Shown here in pieces: positions 1 to 9,328 of a stretch of DNA of 64,000 nucleotides (the first letter of the stretch is position 1; every line of letters starts with the position of its first letter). The notes beneath the pieces are model-generated. The model ran no database searches and was not told the origin of the DNA. It worked only from the letters and a program-made list of their open reading frames with translations. The translations under genes and the position numbers were made by a program. Source of the stretch: Sphingobacterium humi (GTDB taxonomy: Bacteria > Bacteroidota > Bacteroidia > Sphingobacteriales > Sphingobacteriaceae); NCBI RefSeq assembly GCF_009768885.1, contig NZ_WSQA01000002.1, positions 248,001 to 312,000 of the forward strand, in the 5' to 3' direction.

Positions 1-641
1 ACCGGTTTTCCATTGTGGTTATCGCGGATGCAGTCCAGAATAAGTTTAGCAAAATCTGCCCGGTATTGCCCGGCATCCGCCGTATGATACCAGTGAGAAT
101 TGATGACAAAATATTCTAAGCCATTTGTTTTATCCTTTAAGATAACCCATTTGGCACTAGATATCACTGTTTCTTTAACGAACTCTTTTAAGAAATGGCC
201 GCCCTTCACCAAGCTAAAGCGCTCTCGTTTATAAAAGATAGATTTTGGCGAACCGTTGGCCGCTCCGGTTTTATACACATCATAGCCGGCCTCGTTCATC
301 GCCCCATTTACATACTCCTCAACGCCATTGTCGGCAAGTTCTTGAACACCTAGGATATCCACCTGATGGTCTTTCATCATGCCGGTCAGTTTACTCATGC
401 GCTCCAATTGGCTAAAAGGATCTGCAGCCGTGGGGTTGCGCAAATTAAAGGACATCACCGTGAAGGCTTGTTCTAATTTCAAAGGATCGGGATTCGGTTC
501 TTGGGGCGTCGTTGGCACTTCGGGTTCTTTTCCGGGGCCAGGATTTCCAGGCTCAGGACTACTTTTCGAACAGCCAACCGTGCATAAGCACAGCAGCGTA
601 GCCATCATGGCCAATACGCCTTTTGAACCATAATTTTTCAT
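1..641 (-). CDS. Endonuclease/exonuclease/phosphatase-family lipoprotein (3' end outside window)
   Basis: Reading the minus strand from the ATG at 641 gives an uninterrupted frame of about 213 codons that continues past base 1, so the C-terminal part is missing. The protein starts with a lipoprotein signal (hydrophobic stretch, then TVGC with the lipid Cys at about residue 24) and a Pro/Glu-rich linker. Next come hallmarks of the EEP (DNase I-like) fold: FTVMSFNLR as the first strand, VDILGVQEL with the metal-binding Glu, and VINSHWYHTADAGQ with the substrate-side His. Family members cleave phosphodiesters or phosphate esters, and lipoprotein forms in Bacteroidota are thought to act outside the cytoplasm on nucleic acid or sugar phosphates. 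The substrate cannot be told from this fragment. The small plus-strand frame inside it is an antisense shadow. Confidence 0.88.
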   Translation of the reverse strand, partial: MKNYGSKGVLAMMATLLCLCTVGCSKSSPEPGNPGPGKEPEVPTTPQEPNPDPLKLEQAFTVMSFNLRNPTAADPFSQLERMSKLTGMMKDHQVDILGVQELADNGVEEYVNGAMNEAGYDVYKTGAANGSPKSIFYKRERFSLVKGGHFLKEFVKETVISSAKWVILKDKTNGLEYFVINSHWYHTADAGQYRADFAKLILDCIRDNHNGKP

Positions 642-800
642 AGGTGATAATAACATAATTTAGCTTTAAATAATTTTTAAACAATCAAATGAAAGTTTAT
701 TAAAGTTTTCTATCCGAAAATATTAATATTTTTTAAGATTTGAAACGTTTTTTAAAGTTTTTTACCCTATTATTTTAAACCCCTACACTAGTGGCGGCGC

Positions 801-840
801 AAACAATTTCCGCTTAAGGCGGTTATCCTATCAATTGTTT
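801..840 (+). other. Stem-loop in the leader of the gene at 857
   Basis: Nested inverted repeats: the outer arms AAACAATT (801-808) and AATTGTTT (833-840) enclose an inner CCGC/GCGG hairpin (810-813/819-822). The element ends 16 bases before the ATG at 857, so it would lie in the 5' leader of that gene or in its promoter. There is no T run, so it does not look like a terminator. Its role is unknown. Confidence 0.4.
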
Positions 841-856
841 ACTTAAGACAGAGCCT

Positions 857-1303
857 ATGACATTACAGGAACGCATTGATTATTTCGACCGACAATTTGG
901 TTTCCGGGCGCATCCGGAGGATTTCGATTTCTACCTCTCGCCCGAACGCATCGCCTATAAAAATGAAGCCCTACGCCAAAAAGACCGAAACTTATACGTA
1001 GGCTATCTGGCCGACAATTTCCCCGATGAAATGGAGCAGGAATTACAATCCTTCGACGAACTTTCTAATCGTTTAAAACAGCTTTCCAAAGAAGAAGCCG
1101 AACAGCTCTTCCGTGATAAGGGCATCAATCTCTTGCAATCCGACCTAAGCTATAAAGATCCGGATGCCATTTATAAGCTATTAAAAGTGGCCGATGAGGA
1201 CTTGAATTGGCACCTAGAGGGAAGCGAAGAAGATTTGGTCAATGGCAAAGTACGTCCAAATACCGCTTTGCAATTACATCCACGTATTTGGGTGCTAACT
1301 TAG
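857..1303 (+). CDS. Hypothetical protein, 148 aa
   Basis: This is a soluble, charged 148-residue protein with no signal peptide or membrane segment. The sequence looks mostly helical, with an acidic central region and a C-terminal end PRIWVLT. I recognise no family. The coding frame is convincing because codon use matches its neighbours and the competing frames are short. It stands alone, divergent from the EEP lipoprotein and convergent with the DUF4855 operon. The start at 857 follows a structured leader and has no strong Shine-Dalgarno sequence, as is usual in Bacteroidota. No function is assigned. Confidence 0.6.
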   Translation: MTLQERIDYFDRQFGFRAHPEDFDFYLSPERIAYKNEALRQKDRNLYVGYLADNFPDEMEQELQSFDELSNRLKQLSKEEAEQLFRDKGINLLQSDLSYKDPDAIYKLLKVADEDLNWHLEGSEEDLVNGKVRPNTALQLHPRIWVLT

Positions 1304-1311
1304 TTTGTTCA

Positions 1312-1373
1312 CTCCCTTTTCTCTCCCCTTTCACTCCCCTTTCAAACTCCTTTCAAGCCCCTTTGCGAAGGGC
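1312..1373. repeat. Pyrimidine-rich CTCCCCTTTC repeat element, copy A
   Basis: Several imperfect repeats of CTCCCCTTTC/ACTCCTTTC follow each other and end in a small CCCTT-TGCG-AAGGG hairpin (1359-1372). A second element of the same design occurs at 47480-47532. Both lie in intergenic DNA just after the end or start of genes. This looks like a dispersed non-coding repeat family; its identity is unknown. Confidence 0.45.
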
Positions 1374-1460
1374 TATCCATAGAGAGAGCAAAAGGTTAGA
1401 AAGGATAGGGAAAACCGACATTTCAAAAACAAGGCCTTACATGATTGGGCGGCTTGTTCT

Positions 1461-1497
1461 AAAAAAAAGCATCCCTGCCAAATGATGGCAGGGATGC
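1461..1497 (-). terminator. Rho-independent terminator of the SusC-SusD-DUF4855 operon
   Basis: A perfect 12-bp stem GCATCCCTGCCA/TGGCAGGGATGC (1469-1480/1486-1497) with a 5-nt loop is flanked on the plus strand by eight A residues. On the minus strand this is a GC-rich hairpin followed by a T8 tract. It ends transcription of the minus-strand operon whose last stop codon is at 1545. Confidence 0.9.
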
Positions 1498-1544
1498 AAG
1501 TGTAGCACCCCCTGTGCGAGGTATGCTATTGGTTGTAGGTTAGA

Positions 1545-2618
1545 TTACTTTGTTTTTAACTTTTTGAATACTTTCTTTTCCTTACGTTTGGCAATCAGAT
1601 CGGCCAACATATGATAAAGCTCGTTATCTTTTGGATCTTTAGAGCGTAGCAACTGCGCGAATGCAGAGCCGCCTTGGTAATAAGCAATGGACGATTGATC
1701 GAACACGCCATTTCTTTTAAAGGCCTCTAAATAGGCTATAAAGCGGTTTCTTTTGCTGTCTTTCACGCCTGCAAGTGCCGATTCATCAAACTCCATTTCC
1801 AAGCCCATGTGTGCCGAATTGGCCAAGTCACAGGTTTCTTGTAAACGGCTATCGGGAATGGTGGCATTGAAGAAGTGATTGGGTTGTTGCCAAGCAAAGT
1901 CGAAGCCCATTTCTTTCCATTTGGTATTGCCGGAGGCATTCCAGTAAGGAATCCAGTAAAACTTCAATCCTTTGGCGCGCACATAATCGCCAACTTCTTG
2001 CGTAATGCCTTTGCCGTCTCTATCGTCTTCATCTACCCAATAGAAGCCGGTAAGTTGAAGGTTCTTATAGTTTTCCTTTTTAAAGCGTGCTAAAAACTCA
2101 TCCACATACCATTCGATGGCAGCTAGGCGATCTTCTTTTTTATGAAAGTCTAAGGCTTTGCCATTAATATCACCCCAGTCCAATTGTTTATGGATGGCAG
2201 AGGGCAAACCCATTACCACTTTATGTTTAAACGGAGGAGCTTTAATAACCTTTTTCTTTTCAGCAATTAAGCCATTCAAGGCATCGAAAGCAATTCCTTT
2301 TTCGAAATGGCGATCGATTAACCAAGTCCATTCGGGCTTACGTGCATTTAACTTATCATAGCCTGGGGCATAGTTTCTACCTTTTCCATCTTTAAATTCC
2401 AGGAATAGAAAGCCGTCGAACAACCATTTTTGTTGGTTTTGTTTGTTGGTATAACTCACATAAGGTTCGAAGAGCTCTTTCTTCCATTCATAGGACGCGC
2501 GGTGTACCCCACCATGATAAATCAAGGCGAGGTCCACAATATCCGTTCGATTGAATTTTTCCTGCGCAAAACCGGGAAGGCAGAAAAGTAGGTTTAAAAT
2601 AATAACTAAATATCTCAT
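1545..2618 (-). CDS. DUF4855 domain-containing secreted protein
   Basis: The 357-residue protein starts at the ATG at 2618. The longer in-frame start at 2636 is a TTG inside the upstream susD gene and would spoil the signal peptide. MRYLVIILNLLFCLPGFAQ is a clean Sec signal. The body matches my memory of the DUF4855 family (IYHGG near the N-terminus, a Trp/Asp-rich middle with FYWVDEDD, and a later EMEFDESAL segment). The family is found in Bacteroidota and Firmicutes glycan loci, has a TIM-barrel-like pattern and no established activity. The conserved acidic pairs would fit a glycosidase-like enzyme, which is inference only. It lies 11 bp after susD as the last gene of the SusC-SusD operon, so it probably acts on the ligand of that transporter. 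Confidence 0.75.
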   Translation of the reverse strand: MRYLVIILNLLFCLPGFAQEKFNRTDIVDLALIYHGGVHRASYEWKKELFEPYVSYTNKQNQQKWLFDGFLFLEFKDGKGRNYAPGYDKLNARKPEWTWLIDRHFEKGIAFDALNGLIAEKKKVIKAPPFKHKVVMGLPSAIHKQLDWGDINGKALDFHKKEDRLAAIEWYVDEFLARFKKENYKNLQLTGFYWVDEDDRDGKGITQEVGDYVRAKGLKFYWIPYWNASGNTKWKEMGFDFAWQQPNHFFNATIPDSRLQETCDLANSAHMGLEMEFDESALAGVKDSKRNRFIAYLEAFKRNGVFDQSSIAYYQGGSAFAQLLRSKDPKDNELYHMLADLIAKRKEKKVFKKLKTK

Positions 2619-2629
2619 AGGGTTTAAAA

Positions 2630-4603
2630 TTACCAACCAGGGTTTTGAACCAGCAATGGTGCTTTATCAATTTCTGATTGAGGGATCGGGAATAAATTCA
2701 TTTTATTACTGAATACACGGGTTTCAAACGGTACCACCTTATAGAAGGAAGTCGTGGTAAAACTATTCGTGGATGGGGTTCCGGCATATACATCTAAACC
2801 GTAGAACTTACCGCCATCACCAAATTTGCGACGTGGATTTCCATCATCCGGTGTATTGGATAATAGACGACGGCGCGTGGTGAAGTAACGATCGCCTTCA
2901 AAGGCAAGTTCCACCTGTCTTTCATGAATAATGTATTCCCGTTGTTTTTCCTTGTTTCCTTTAATGCCCGGATATACGCTGAAAATACCAGGAATACCTG
3001 CGCGTTCACGAATCATATCCCAATATTTCTGGATGTTCGGATCGCCCGGATTGTACTCGTTCAAGGCCTCAATATAATTTAGGAGAACAGCTGCATAACG
3101 AATGAAAGTTTGATGGCGGCCATCACTAACATACTGTCTGTCTCTTAAATTACTCAATGGATCTACGTTCTTCAAGACCAAGTAACCGGTTTGCGGAAAG
3201 AAGGTATAGGAGCCCGATTGACGGGAAGCACCGCCATAATAAAACTCAACCCGGCCATAGCCATTGGCTTGTTTTACCGTATTGTTATTGGTGGAATAAT
3301 AATCGCGTTTAGCAATATCAGCTGGCAATTGTGGAATAATCCGTTTATTATACAATACTGCGGCATAGAAACGTGGTTCGCGGTTGGCAAACATATTCCA
3401 GTCGCCTGGCCAGTGTCCCCAAGCCTCACCACTACGGATCATTTCAATCATCTTCACCCGGTCAGTTGTTGGGCTCAGATTATTCGGGTTCCATTTTTCT
3501 CCCCCCTCGGTCGAGAAGCCATCCTCCACATAGCCGGAAGTAGGATCATCAATGGCTTTTCCGTTTTTCATGTAAAAAGCATCAACGGCACGCTGAGTTG
3601 GTCCCACACCACCCAAGTTGTTTGGACCCGGCGAGGTGTGCAATTCCCAAGCATTCACCGCTAAACCTGCCTTACCCCAGATAATTTCGCAGTTCCATTT
3701 TTTGATATGGATATCACGAACAGATTTATAAGGGTTAAAGACAGCGCCATCGCCGTTTTCATTGTTTTTATACAAACGAACGTTGGCTGCCGGTGTAGAT
3801 TCTGCCAAGCTGATTACCTCATAAGCTGCATCAGCGGCTTTTTTCCATTTGTTCTCGTCGTACTGTAAAGCCGTTAACGGTGTACCATCTTCGTTTTTGA
3901 AGTCGGCATATAAGCTGTTACCATTCCACTGCGGGCTGGCCGCCATCAGCAATACTTCGGCTTTCACGGCTTTGGCTGCAAACTTCGTCGGCTTTCCTAA
4001 CCATTGCTTATCACTTTGCCAGTGCATCGGTAAGTCCTTGTAGGCTTCATCCAACGTCGTTACAATATAATTCACACATTCGTCATACGGGGCGCGCTTA
4101 TATTCTTTCCATGGCTCATCTAATGGCGCTAGTTTATCGATCAACACCACTGGGCCATATTGACGCAGTAATAACCAGTAATAATAGGCACGTAGGAATT
4201 TAACTTCCGCTTTGTACTGGATCTTCAAATCCTCGCTCAACTGCGGGTTTTTATCTACATTTTGCTCAAAAACATAAGACGCACGAATGGCTTTATACCA
4301 GTTAGGCCATTTTAAATAGAAGCCAGACATCGGCGTCCAGTTACCTAAATTGATATTATAGGTGTTATATACGTTCCAAGTTAAATCCACCTCATCCGAC
4401 ACCCCTAACCAAGGGTCATCCTGGTGCAGGTTATGGGAAGGAATTTGGGAATAGACATTGTACAGGAATTTTTCCGTTTCCAAACGGGTGCTCCAAATCA
4501 TGGCATCGGTTTTCATATCATCGGGTTGCTTCTCCAAGAATTTGGCACAACCTGTCAATAAAAATGCAGGAGCTATAAGGGTTGCAATAAAAATCTTTTT
4601 CAT
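2630..4603 (-). CDS. SusD/RagB-family nutrient-binding outer membrane lipoprotein
   Basis: 657 residues. MKKIFIATLIAPAFLLTGC is a lipoprotein signal with the lipid Cys at 19. An N-terminal SusD-like region with TPR-type helices (YYWLLLRQYGPVVL) follows, and the protein ends in the typical NLFPIPQSEI...NPGW tail of SusD proteins. SusD-like lipoproteins form the surface lid of the SusC channel and bind the incoming glycan or peptide. Length is normal to slightly long for the family. It starts 10 bp after susC and is followed by the DUF4855 gene. The ligand cannot be read from the sequence. Confidence 0.95.
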   Translation of the reverse strand: MKKIFIATLIAPAFLLTGCAKFLEKQPDDMKTDAMIWSTRLETEKFLYNVYSQIPSHNLHQDDPWLGVSDEVDLTWNVYNTYNINLGNWTPMSGFYLKWPNWYKAIRASYVFEQNVDKNPQLSEDLKIQYKAEVKFLRAYYYWLLLRQYGPVVLIDKLAPLDEPWKEYKRAPYDECVNYIVTTLDEAYKDLPMHWQSDKQWLGKPTKFAAKAVKAEVLLMAASPQWNGNSLYADFKNEDGTPLTALQYDENKWKKAADAAYEVISLAESTPAANVRLYKNNENGDGAVFNPYKSVRDIHIKKWNCEIIWGKAGLAVNAWELHTSPGPNNLGGVGPTQRAVDAFYMKNGKAIDDPTSGYVEDGFSTEGGEKWNPNNLSPTTDRVKMIEMIRSGEAWGHWPGDWNMFANREPRFYAAVLYNKRIIPQLPADIAKRDYYSTNNNTVKQANGYGRVEFYYGGASRQSGSYTFFPQTGYLVLKNVDPLSNLRDRQYVSDGRHQTFIRYAAVLLNYIEALNEYNPGDPNIQKYWDMIRERAGIPGIFSVYPGIKGNKEKQREYIIHERQVELAFEGDRYFTTRRRLLSNTPDDGNPRRKFGDGGKFYGLDVYAGTPSTNSFTTTSFYKVVPFETRVFSNKMNLFPIPQSEIDKAPLLVQNPGW

Positions 4604-4613
4604 AATCGGACAG

Positions 4614-7600
4614 TTAAAAAGTAGCTCTTAAACCAAAATTGAATTTACGCTGAAGCGGGTAGTTCATCCCTTGGTTCGATCCGGTTTCCGGATCCCAAAG
4701 TTTCCAAGGGGCGAAGGTGGCGAGGTTATGCGATAACACATAAAGTCTTAAGCGCTTCATTTTTAGGCGTTGCATCCAATCGGAACGGAAGGTATAGCCC
4801 AGTTCCACATCCGATAGGCGTAAGAAGCTTCCATCGTAAATAGTACGGGTAGAGGCCTGCCAGTTATTGGCGGAAGTACCGTTAAAAATACGTGGGTACA
4901 AGGCATTCGGGTTCGGGTTTTCCGGTGTCCAGCGATCCAAAGCCTCGGCAAAGATGTTTCCTTTACCTACCCCTTGGTTAAATGGAATATAGGAACCGCC
5001 TAGGCCGTAAGTCACTCTAGATTGGCCACGGAAGAACATCCCGAAGTCAAAGCCTTTATAGTCTACCTGGAATCCAAAACCGTAGTTTATTTCCGGTAAG
5101 TTTGAATAGCCGATGGCTACCTCATCATCGATGGTAATTTGGCCATCGCCGTTTTGATCTTGGAATTTCACATCGCCTGGACGCACCACCCCGAAGGTTT
5201 GCGTTGGGCTGTTGGCAATTTCTTCCTCATTGGCAAATAAGCCTAAGGCTACTAAACCGAATTGCTGACCATACTTATGTCCGGTACGCATCCGGTAGGC
5301 ATAGTTTTTCTGGGCCTCATCTTGTTCCAAGATTTTATCCTTGGCATAGGTGAAGTTACCATAAACACGGAAGCCTGCATTTTCATAACGCTTGTTAACT
5401 TCCAAGGTACCATCGATACCGCGGTTTATCATGCGACCCATATTAGCAAATGGCGCAGAGTTAAAGCCGGCAAAGTTAGGCAAGGAAGCACGTTGCAAGA
5501 GGATGTCGGTTCTTTTTTCATAGAAGTAATCCGCTTCCAATTTCACTAAATCATTCCAGAAGCCTAATTCAATACCAATATTCTGTTTTAAGCCTTTTTC
5601 CCAAGTCAAATTCGCGACACCAATTCTATCTTCGCCCGTTCCGGCATAGCCTACGCCTGTTTCGCCGAAGGTATATCCACCTAAACCAGCACCATACACC
5701 GAAAGATAGCCGTAACGATTGCCGCCCGGTAAAGCTTCAGAACCTACTAATCCGACGGATCCGCGTAGTTTGAAAAGGTTAACGGTACTTCTTAAATTTT
5801 CCCAATAGCTTTCATTCGAGAAGATTACACCTGCGGCAACCGCCGGGAACCAACCAAAGCGGCTTTCTTTCGGGAAGTTCTCCGAGCCGTTATAGCCCAC
5901 GTTGAATTCCGCAAAATAACGACCATCATAATCGTAGGTACTGCGGAAGGCAACCCCTTGACGACGATATGGTAAAGCTAAAATAGAAGACCCTGCATTG
6001 CCATCGATATAATCGCGTTGGTAATACATGGCCATCGCGCTCACATTATGGATGCCGAAGGAACGGTTATAATTTAACTGCCCTTTCATCTCCTTGGCGC
6101 GGTTAGTTACTAAGGCACGTGAATAGTTTAGGGTTTGCTGCCCTTGGGTCACTTCTTTGAACAATAAATCGCCTGTTGTTTCATCTCTTCCTTGTACGCC
6201 AAAAGTTGGGGATTCTTTACGACGTTGGATTTCTGTTTGATTATAGGCATCAAAAGAGAAGGCAAAGCGGAAGGTTAAGCCTTTTAAGATTTGCTCTAGG
6301 TTTTGGTTTAGGGAAATCTGGCTCATAAACTGATTGCGGAACTCAGTATTATAACCAGAGCCCATCAAACGTTCTACGGGGTTGTATTCGCCTACTTGTG
6401 TTGGAGCGCCCCAGCCCCAGACATCATTGCCTGCTAGATCTTTTCCGATAGGTAAACGAACCGGATTGGAAATTGGTGTGGCTAAAGAAGTCCAATAGAA
6501 TAAGGTTTGGGCTGGTGTATAATAGGACGAATAAATAGTTCCACCCACACCAGGGGTATGCAAGTCGGTTAAACTACCGCTTACTTCCAAGCCTATTTCT
6601 GTTGTTTTCGTCAGGGAAATATCTACATTGGAACGGAAGTTATAACGCTCCAGTTTCATATTCGATTTATAATCATTATCCGGATTATCGTTATAATTAC
6701 CGGCTTCATTCATATACCCAAAGCCTACATAGTAACGGGCTACTTCACCCCCACCACGTATATTTAAATTCGCTTGGCTATTGGCCGAATACTTTTTATA
6801 AATCTCATTATACCAATTTACATTCGGGTATAGGTATGGATCGGAACCATTACGCACATTTTCAATAAATTCAGGCGTATAATTCTCTCTACCCAAAGCC
6901 TCGTTATATAACATGGCATAATCGGCACCATCGATAAATTTCGGCAGGTTAGGCAGGTCTGATCGCCCGGATTCTGCAACGAAATCAATAGAAGGTTTTT
7001 GAACACGTCCGCGACGGGTGGTCACAATAACAACGCCATTGGCCGCCCGCACACCGTATACCGCTGTAGCCGATGCATCTTTAAGAATGGATACCGATTC
7101 AATTTCTTCCACCGAAATATCTTGCATCTCGCGCTCTACCCCATCCACTAAGATCAATGGTGAACGGTTGGCGCTAAACGTCGAGATACCACGAATCCAG
7201 ATACCGCCATTATCGCGTCCTAATTCACCCGTGCGTTGTACTACGACAGCACCGGCCATTTTTCCGGCCAAGGCATTCGTGAGGGAACGTGTTGGCACCT
7301 GGAGATCCTCCATCTTTACCGTAGAAATCGCCCCAATTACACTGGCTTTTTTCTGTTTTCCCATCCCTACGACCACGAGTTCTTCCAAGGCAGAGATATC
7401 TTCTTGCAAGACCACATCGACAGTCGTTCGGGAAGAAATTTCAACTAACAACTCCTTATACCCAACGAAGGTAAAGCGAAGTTGCCCCGCAGCATTCGCT
7501 GCAATCGCATAAGAACCTTTGGCATCCGTTTTTACGGAAGCTCCGCCAGCTACTAAAGATACACTAACACCTTCCAAGGCGGCGCCCTTTTCATTTAATA

Positions 7601-7757
7601 CGCGTCCGGTGACAATTTGTTGATTGGCAAAAACGCTGTACTCTGTTCCGGGCCCGGCATGCAGGTGTGGAATGGCGGCAAGATTAATGATACCCACCGA
7701 CAAAAGGATTTTCAAGCGGTCAGCTATCCAATACCTTGAATTTAATTGGTAAGACAT
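4614..7757 (-). CDS. SusC/RagA-family TonB-linked outer membrane transporter
   Basis: 1047 residues. An N-terminal signal is followed by a carboxypeptidase-regulatory-like domain (about 47-125, VTGRVLNEKGAALEGVSV), the TonB-box region LEELVVVGMGKQKKASV and a plug (about 130-250, with PLILVDGVERE and the SATAVYGVRAANGVVIVTT motif). The remainder is a 22-strand barrel ending in an aromatic residue (RATF). SusC proteins import bulky ligands in a TonB-dependent way with their SusD partner. It has no STN domain, so unlike the second SusC at 15311 it is not expected to signal to an anti-sigma factor. It is first in an operon with susD and the DUF4855 gene; the 309-bp gap upstream must hold its promoter. 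Confidence 0.97.
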   Translation of the reverse strand: MSYQLNSRYWIADRLKILLSVGIINLAAIPHLHAGPGTEYSVFANQQIVTGRVLNEKGAALEGVSVSLVAGGASVKTDAKGSYAIAANAAGQLRFTFVGYKELLVEISSRTTVDVVLQEDISALEELVVVGMGKQKKASVIGAISTVKMEDLQVPTRSLTNALAGKMAGAVVVQRTGELGRDNGGIWIRGISTFSANRSPLILVDGVEREMQDISVEEIESVSILKDASATAVYGVRAANGVVIVTTRRGRVQKPSIDFVAESGRSDLPNLPKFIDGADYAMLYNEALGRENYTPEFIENVRNGSDPYLYPNVNWYNEIYKKYSANSQANLNIRGGGEVARYYVGFGYMNEAGNYNDNPDNDYKSNMKLERYNFRSNVDISLTKTTEIGLEVSGSLTDLHTPGVGGTIYSSYYTPAQTLFYWTSLATPISNPVRLPIGKDLAGNDVWGWGAPTQVGEYNPVERLMGSGYNTEFRNQFMSQISLNQNLEQILKGLTFRFAFSFDAYNQTEIQRRKESPTFGVQGRDETTGDLLFKEVTQGQQTLNYSRALVTNRAKEMKGQLNYNRSFGIHNVSAMAMYYQRDYIDGNAGSSILALPYRRQGVAFRSTYDYDGRYFAEFNVGYNGSENFPKESRFGWFPAVAAGVIFSNESYWENLRSTVNLFKLRGSVGLVGSEALPGGNRYGYLSVYGAGLGGYTFGETGVGYAGTGEDRIGVANLTWEKGLKQNIGIELGFWNDLVKLEADYFYEKRTDILLQRASLPNFAGFNSAPFANMGRMINRGIDGTLEVNKRYENAGFRVYGNFTYAKDKILEQDEAQKNYAYRMRTGHKYGQQFGLVALGLFANEEEIANSPTQTFGVVRPGDVKFQDQNGDGQITIDDEVAIGYSNLPEINYGFGFQVDYKGFDFGMFFRGQSRVTYGLGGSYIPFNQGVGKGNIFAEALDRWTPENPNPNALYPRIFNGTSANNWQASTRTIYDGSFLRLSDVELGYTFRSDWMQRLKMKRLRLYVLSHNLATFAPWKLWDPETGSNQGMNYPLQRKFNFGLRATF

Positions 7758-8010
7758 AATTTGGTTTTAAGTTAATATATAATACATGGAATAAGAATGT
7801 GTACGGTTTTAAGGTTTAAACAAATTTTTCAGTGGTAGCCGAATTAGTTATATAATTAATTGAGTTAATGCAATAAAGTTATAATTTTTTTTCATTATCA
7901 CCTTAGCTTTTTTAATTTTATTTAGTAAATCAAGCTGATAAACCGCAAAAACAAGCTTAATGGTACTTTGAAAAGGGTATTAATACGTGTAAAAAATTGG
8001 CTATATAAAA
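7758..8010. other. AT-rich intergenic region upstream of susC
   Basis: The part of the gap between susC and the ROK gene that is not the ROK terminator. It is strongly AT-rich and contains no credible ORF. It must carry the susC promoter, but I see no confident -7/-33 pair on the minus strand and no clear operator. Confidence 0.5.
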
Positions 8011-8038
8011 AACAATCCCCCTCTGAGGGAGGGGGATT
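8011..8038 (-). terminator. Rho-independent terminator of the ROK gene
   Basis: AATCCCCCTC (8014-8023) pairs with GAGGGGGATT (8029-8038) across a 5-nt loop. On the minus strand the hairpin is followed by TTGTTTTTT. It lies about 30 bp after the ROK stop codon and separates the regulator from susC downstream. Confidence 0.88.
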
Positions 8039-8066
8039 TCAATATTATTATAAAACTAGGGCTGAT

Positions 8067-9278
8067 TTATTCAATTTCTAACACTTTATTGCGAACGATT
8101 AAGCAAGCGCCAAGCAATCCGGCCGCATCGCCCAAATGACTAGTCTTTAAAAGCGTATCGGAATTGACCACGCTTAATGAATATTTATTCCAGGCCATTT
8201 TTAAAGGCAGTTTCAGGTAATCGCCAGCGGAGGCGATCTGCCCGCCTAAGATGATAAGCTCGGGATTGAAAATATTGATTAACAAGGCAATACCTCGGCC
8301 TAAATGCGAACCAACCTCCCCTATTAATTCAATAGCGAGGTTATCATCGTTTTTGGCGGCCTGAATAATATCTTCCAACTTAACATCCTCCGCATTTCCT
8401 TCTAATATACTGGAAGATCCGGCTTGTATCTTTTCTTGGAATTTACGCACCAAGGCCCAACCTGCGGCTTCGGTTTCTAGACAGCCCTTTTTGCCGCAAT
8501 GGCAAATGATTTCATTGTTATAGACTGGTAAGTGGCCAAACTCGCCGGCAAAACCCGACTTACCGTAGTAGATGGCACCATCAATCATCACCCCCATGCC
8601 TATCCCGTGGTCTAAGTTGATAAACAGCACGTTCTGTTCATCTTTTACCGATCCGAAGTTAAATTCACCGACCGCCATGGCCCGGGAATCATTCTCCAAG
8701 TATACCTTCATCCCTAATCGCGACTCCAGCACATTACTGAGCGGTTCTTCTTGAAAATTGAAAAAACTATAGGAATAGCCTGTTCGGTGATTGATACGCC
8801 CGGTTAAGTTTAAGCATAAACCAAGTATCTTATTCTTAGGTACTTTAGACTGCTTCACAAATTCTTCAATGAGCTGACAAAGCTGTTCTAAGGATTGCTG
8901 ATCGTTTTTTAATTCGTAAGCGAGGTTGTATTGAGTTTTCTGCAAATTGCTCTGCAGGTCGGAAATCCCGAGGTTTACATAATCTTGTTTTACATCGACC
9001 CCGATAAAGAAACAGGAATTCGCTTCAAGGCCATAGATGGTGGGGCGACGCCCGCCAGCAGTATCGACCTTTCCATATTCTTTCACTATACCATCCTCCA
9101 TTAATTCGGCCAAGACACTGTTCACCTTCGGCGTACTCAAACTGAATACTTTCGCTAAATCGGCGATGGTCGCATTTCCATTTTTCGCAAAATATGAAAC
9201 GATAGAGCGCTTGGTATACAAGTTCTTCAATGCAACACCATTTAAACTACTATTGTTGATCTCCTCAAAAAAGTTCAT
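8067..9278 (-). CDS. ROK-family (NagC/XylR-type) transcriptional regulator
   Basis: 403 residues. An N-terminal winged helix-turn-helix (about 25-75, ATIADLAKVFSLSTPKVNSV) is followed by a ROK kinase-like fold. The ROK signature region includes GIGMGVMIDGAIYYGKSG, EFGHLP and the Zn-binding cysteine cluster CHCGKKGCLE. ROK repressors such as NagC, Mlc and XylR release DNA on binding a sugar or sugar phosphate. The gene diverges from the epimerase/MFS pair and probably controls it. A 30-bp inverted repeat at 9299-9328, just upstream of its start, is a plausible operator. It could be a ROK sugar kinase with an added DNA-binding domain, but length and layout favour a regulator. Confidence 0.92.
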   Translation of the reverse strand: MNFFEEINNSSLNGVALKNLYTKRSIVSYFAKNGNATIADLAKVFSLSTPKVNSVLAELMEDGIVKEYGKVDTAGGRRPTIYGLEANSCFFIGVDVKQDYVNLGISDLQSNLQKTQYNLAYELKNDQQSLEQLCQLIEEFVKQSKVPKNKILGLCLNLTGRINHRTGYSYSFFNFQEEPLSNVLESRLGMKVYLENDSRAMAVGEFNFGSVKDEQNVLFINLDHGIGMGVMIDGAIYYGKSGFAGEFGHLPVYNNEIICHCGKKGCLETEAAGWALVRKFQEKIQAGSSSILEGNAEDVKLEDIIQAAKNDDNLAIELIGEVGSHLGRGIALLINIFNPELIILGGQIASAGDYLKLPLKMAWNKYSLSVVNSDTLLKTSHLGDAAGLLGACLIVRNKVLEIE

Positions 9279-9298
9279 AGTTTTTCATTAAATGTGAT

Positions 9299-9328
9299 AA
9301 CCTTGCTGTCCCTAAGGGAAACAAGGTT
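9299..9328. promoter_or_regulatory. Inverted repeat, candidate ROK operator
   Basis: AACCTTG (9299-9305) and CAAGGTT (9322-9328) are perfect inverted arms, with TCCC/GGGA nested inside. The element lies 20 bp upstream of the ROK start codon and about 200 bp upstream of the epimerase start. NagC/Mlc-type regulators use long imperfect palindromes, so an operator is plausible. It could also be a leader hairpin. Confidence 0.45.

Noticed and set aside
3191..3664. 157-codon ORF opposite susD
   Set aside because: Antisense to a well-conserved SusD gene; no signal, domain or promoter.
7018..7512. Long antisense ORF within susC
   Set aside because: It lies wholly inside a clearly coding susC plug region on the other strand and its translation has no protein-like features.
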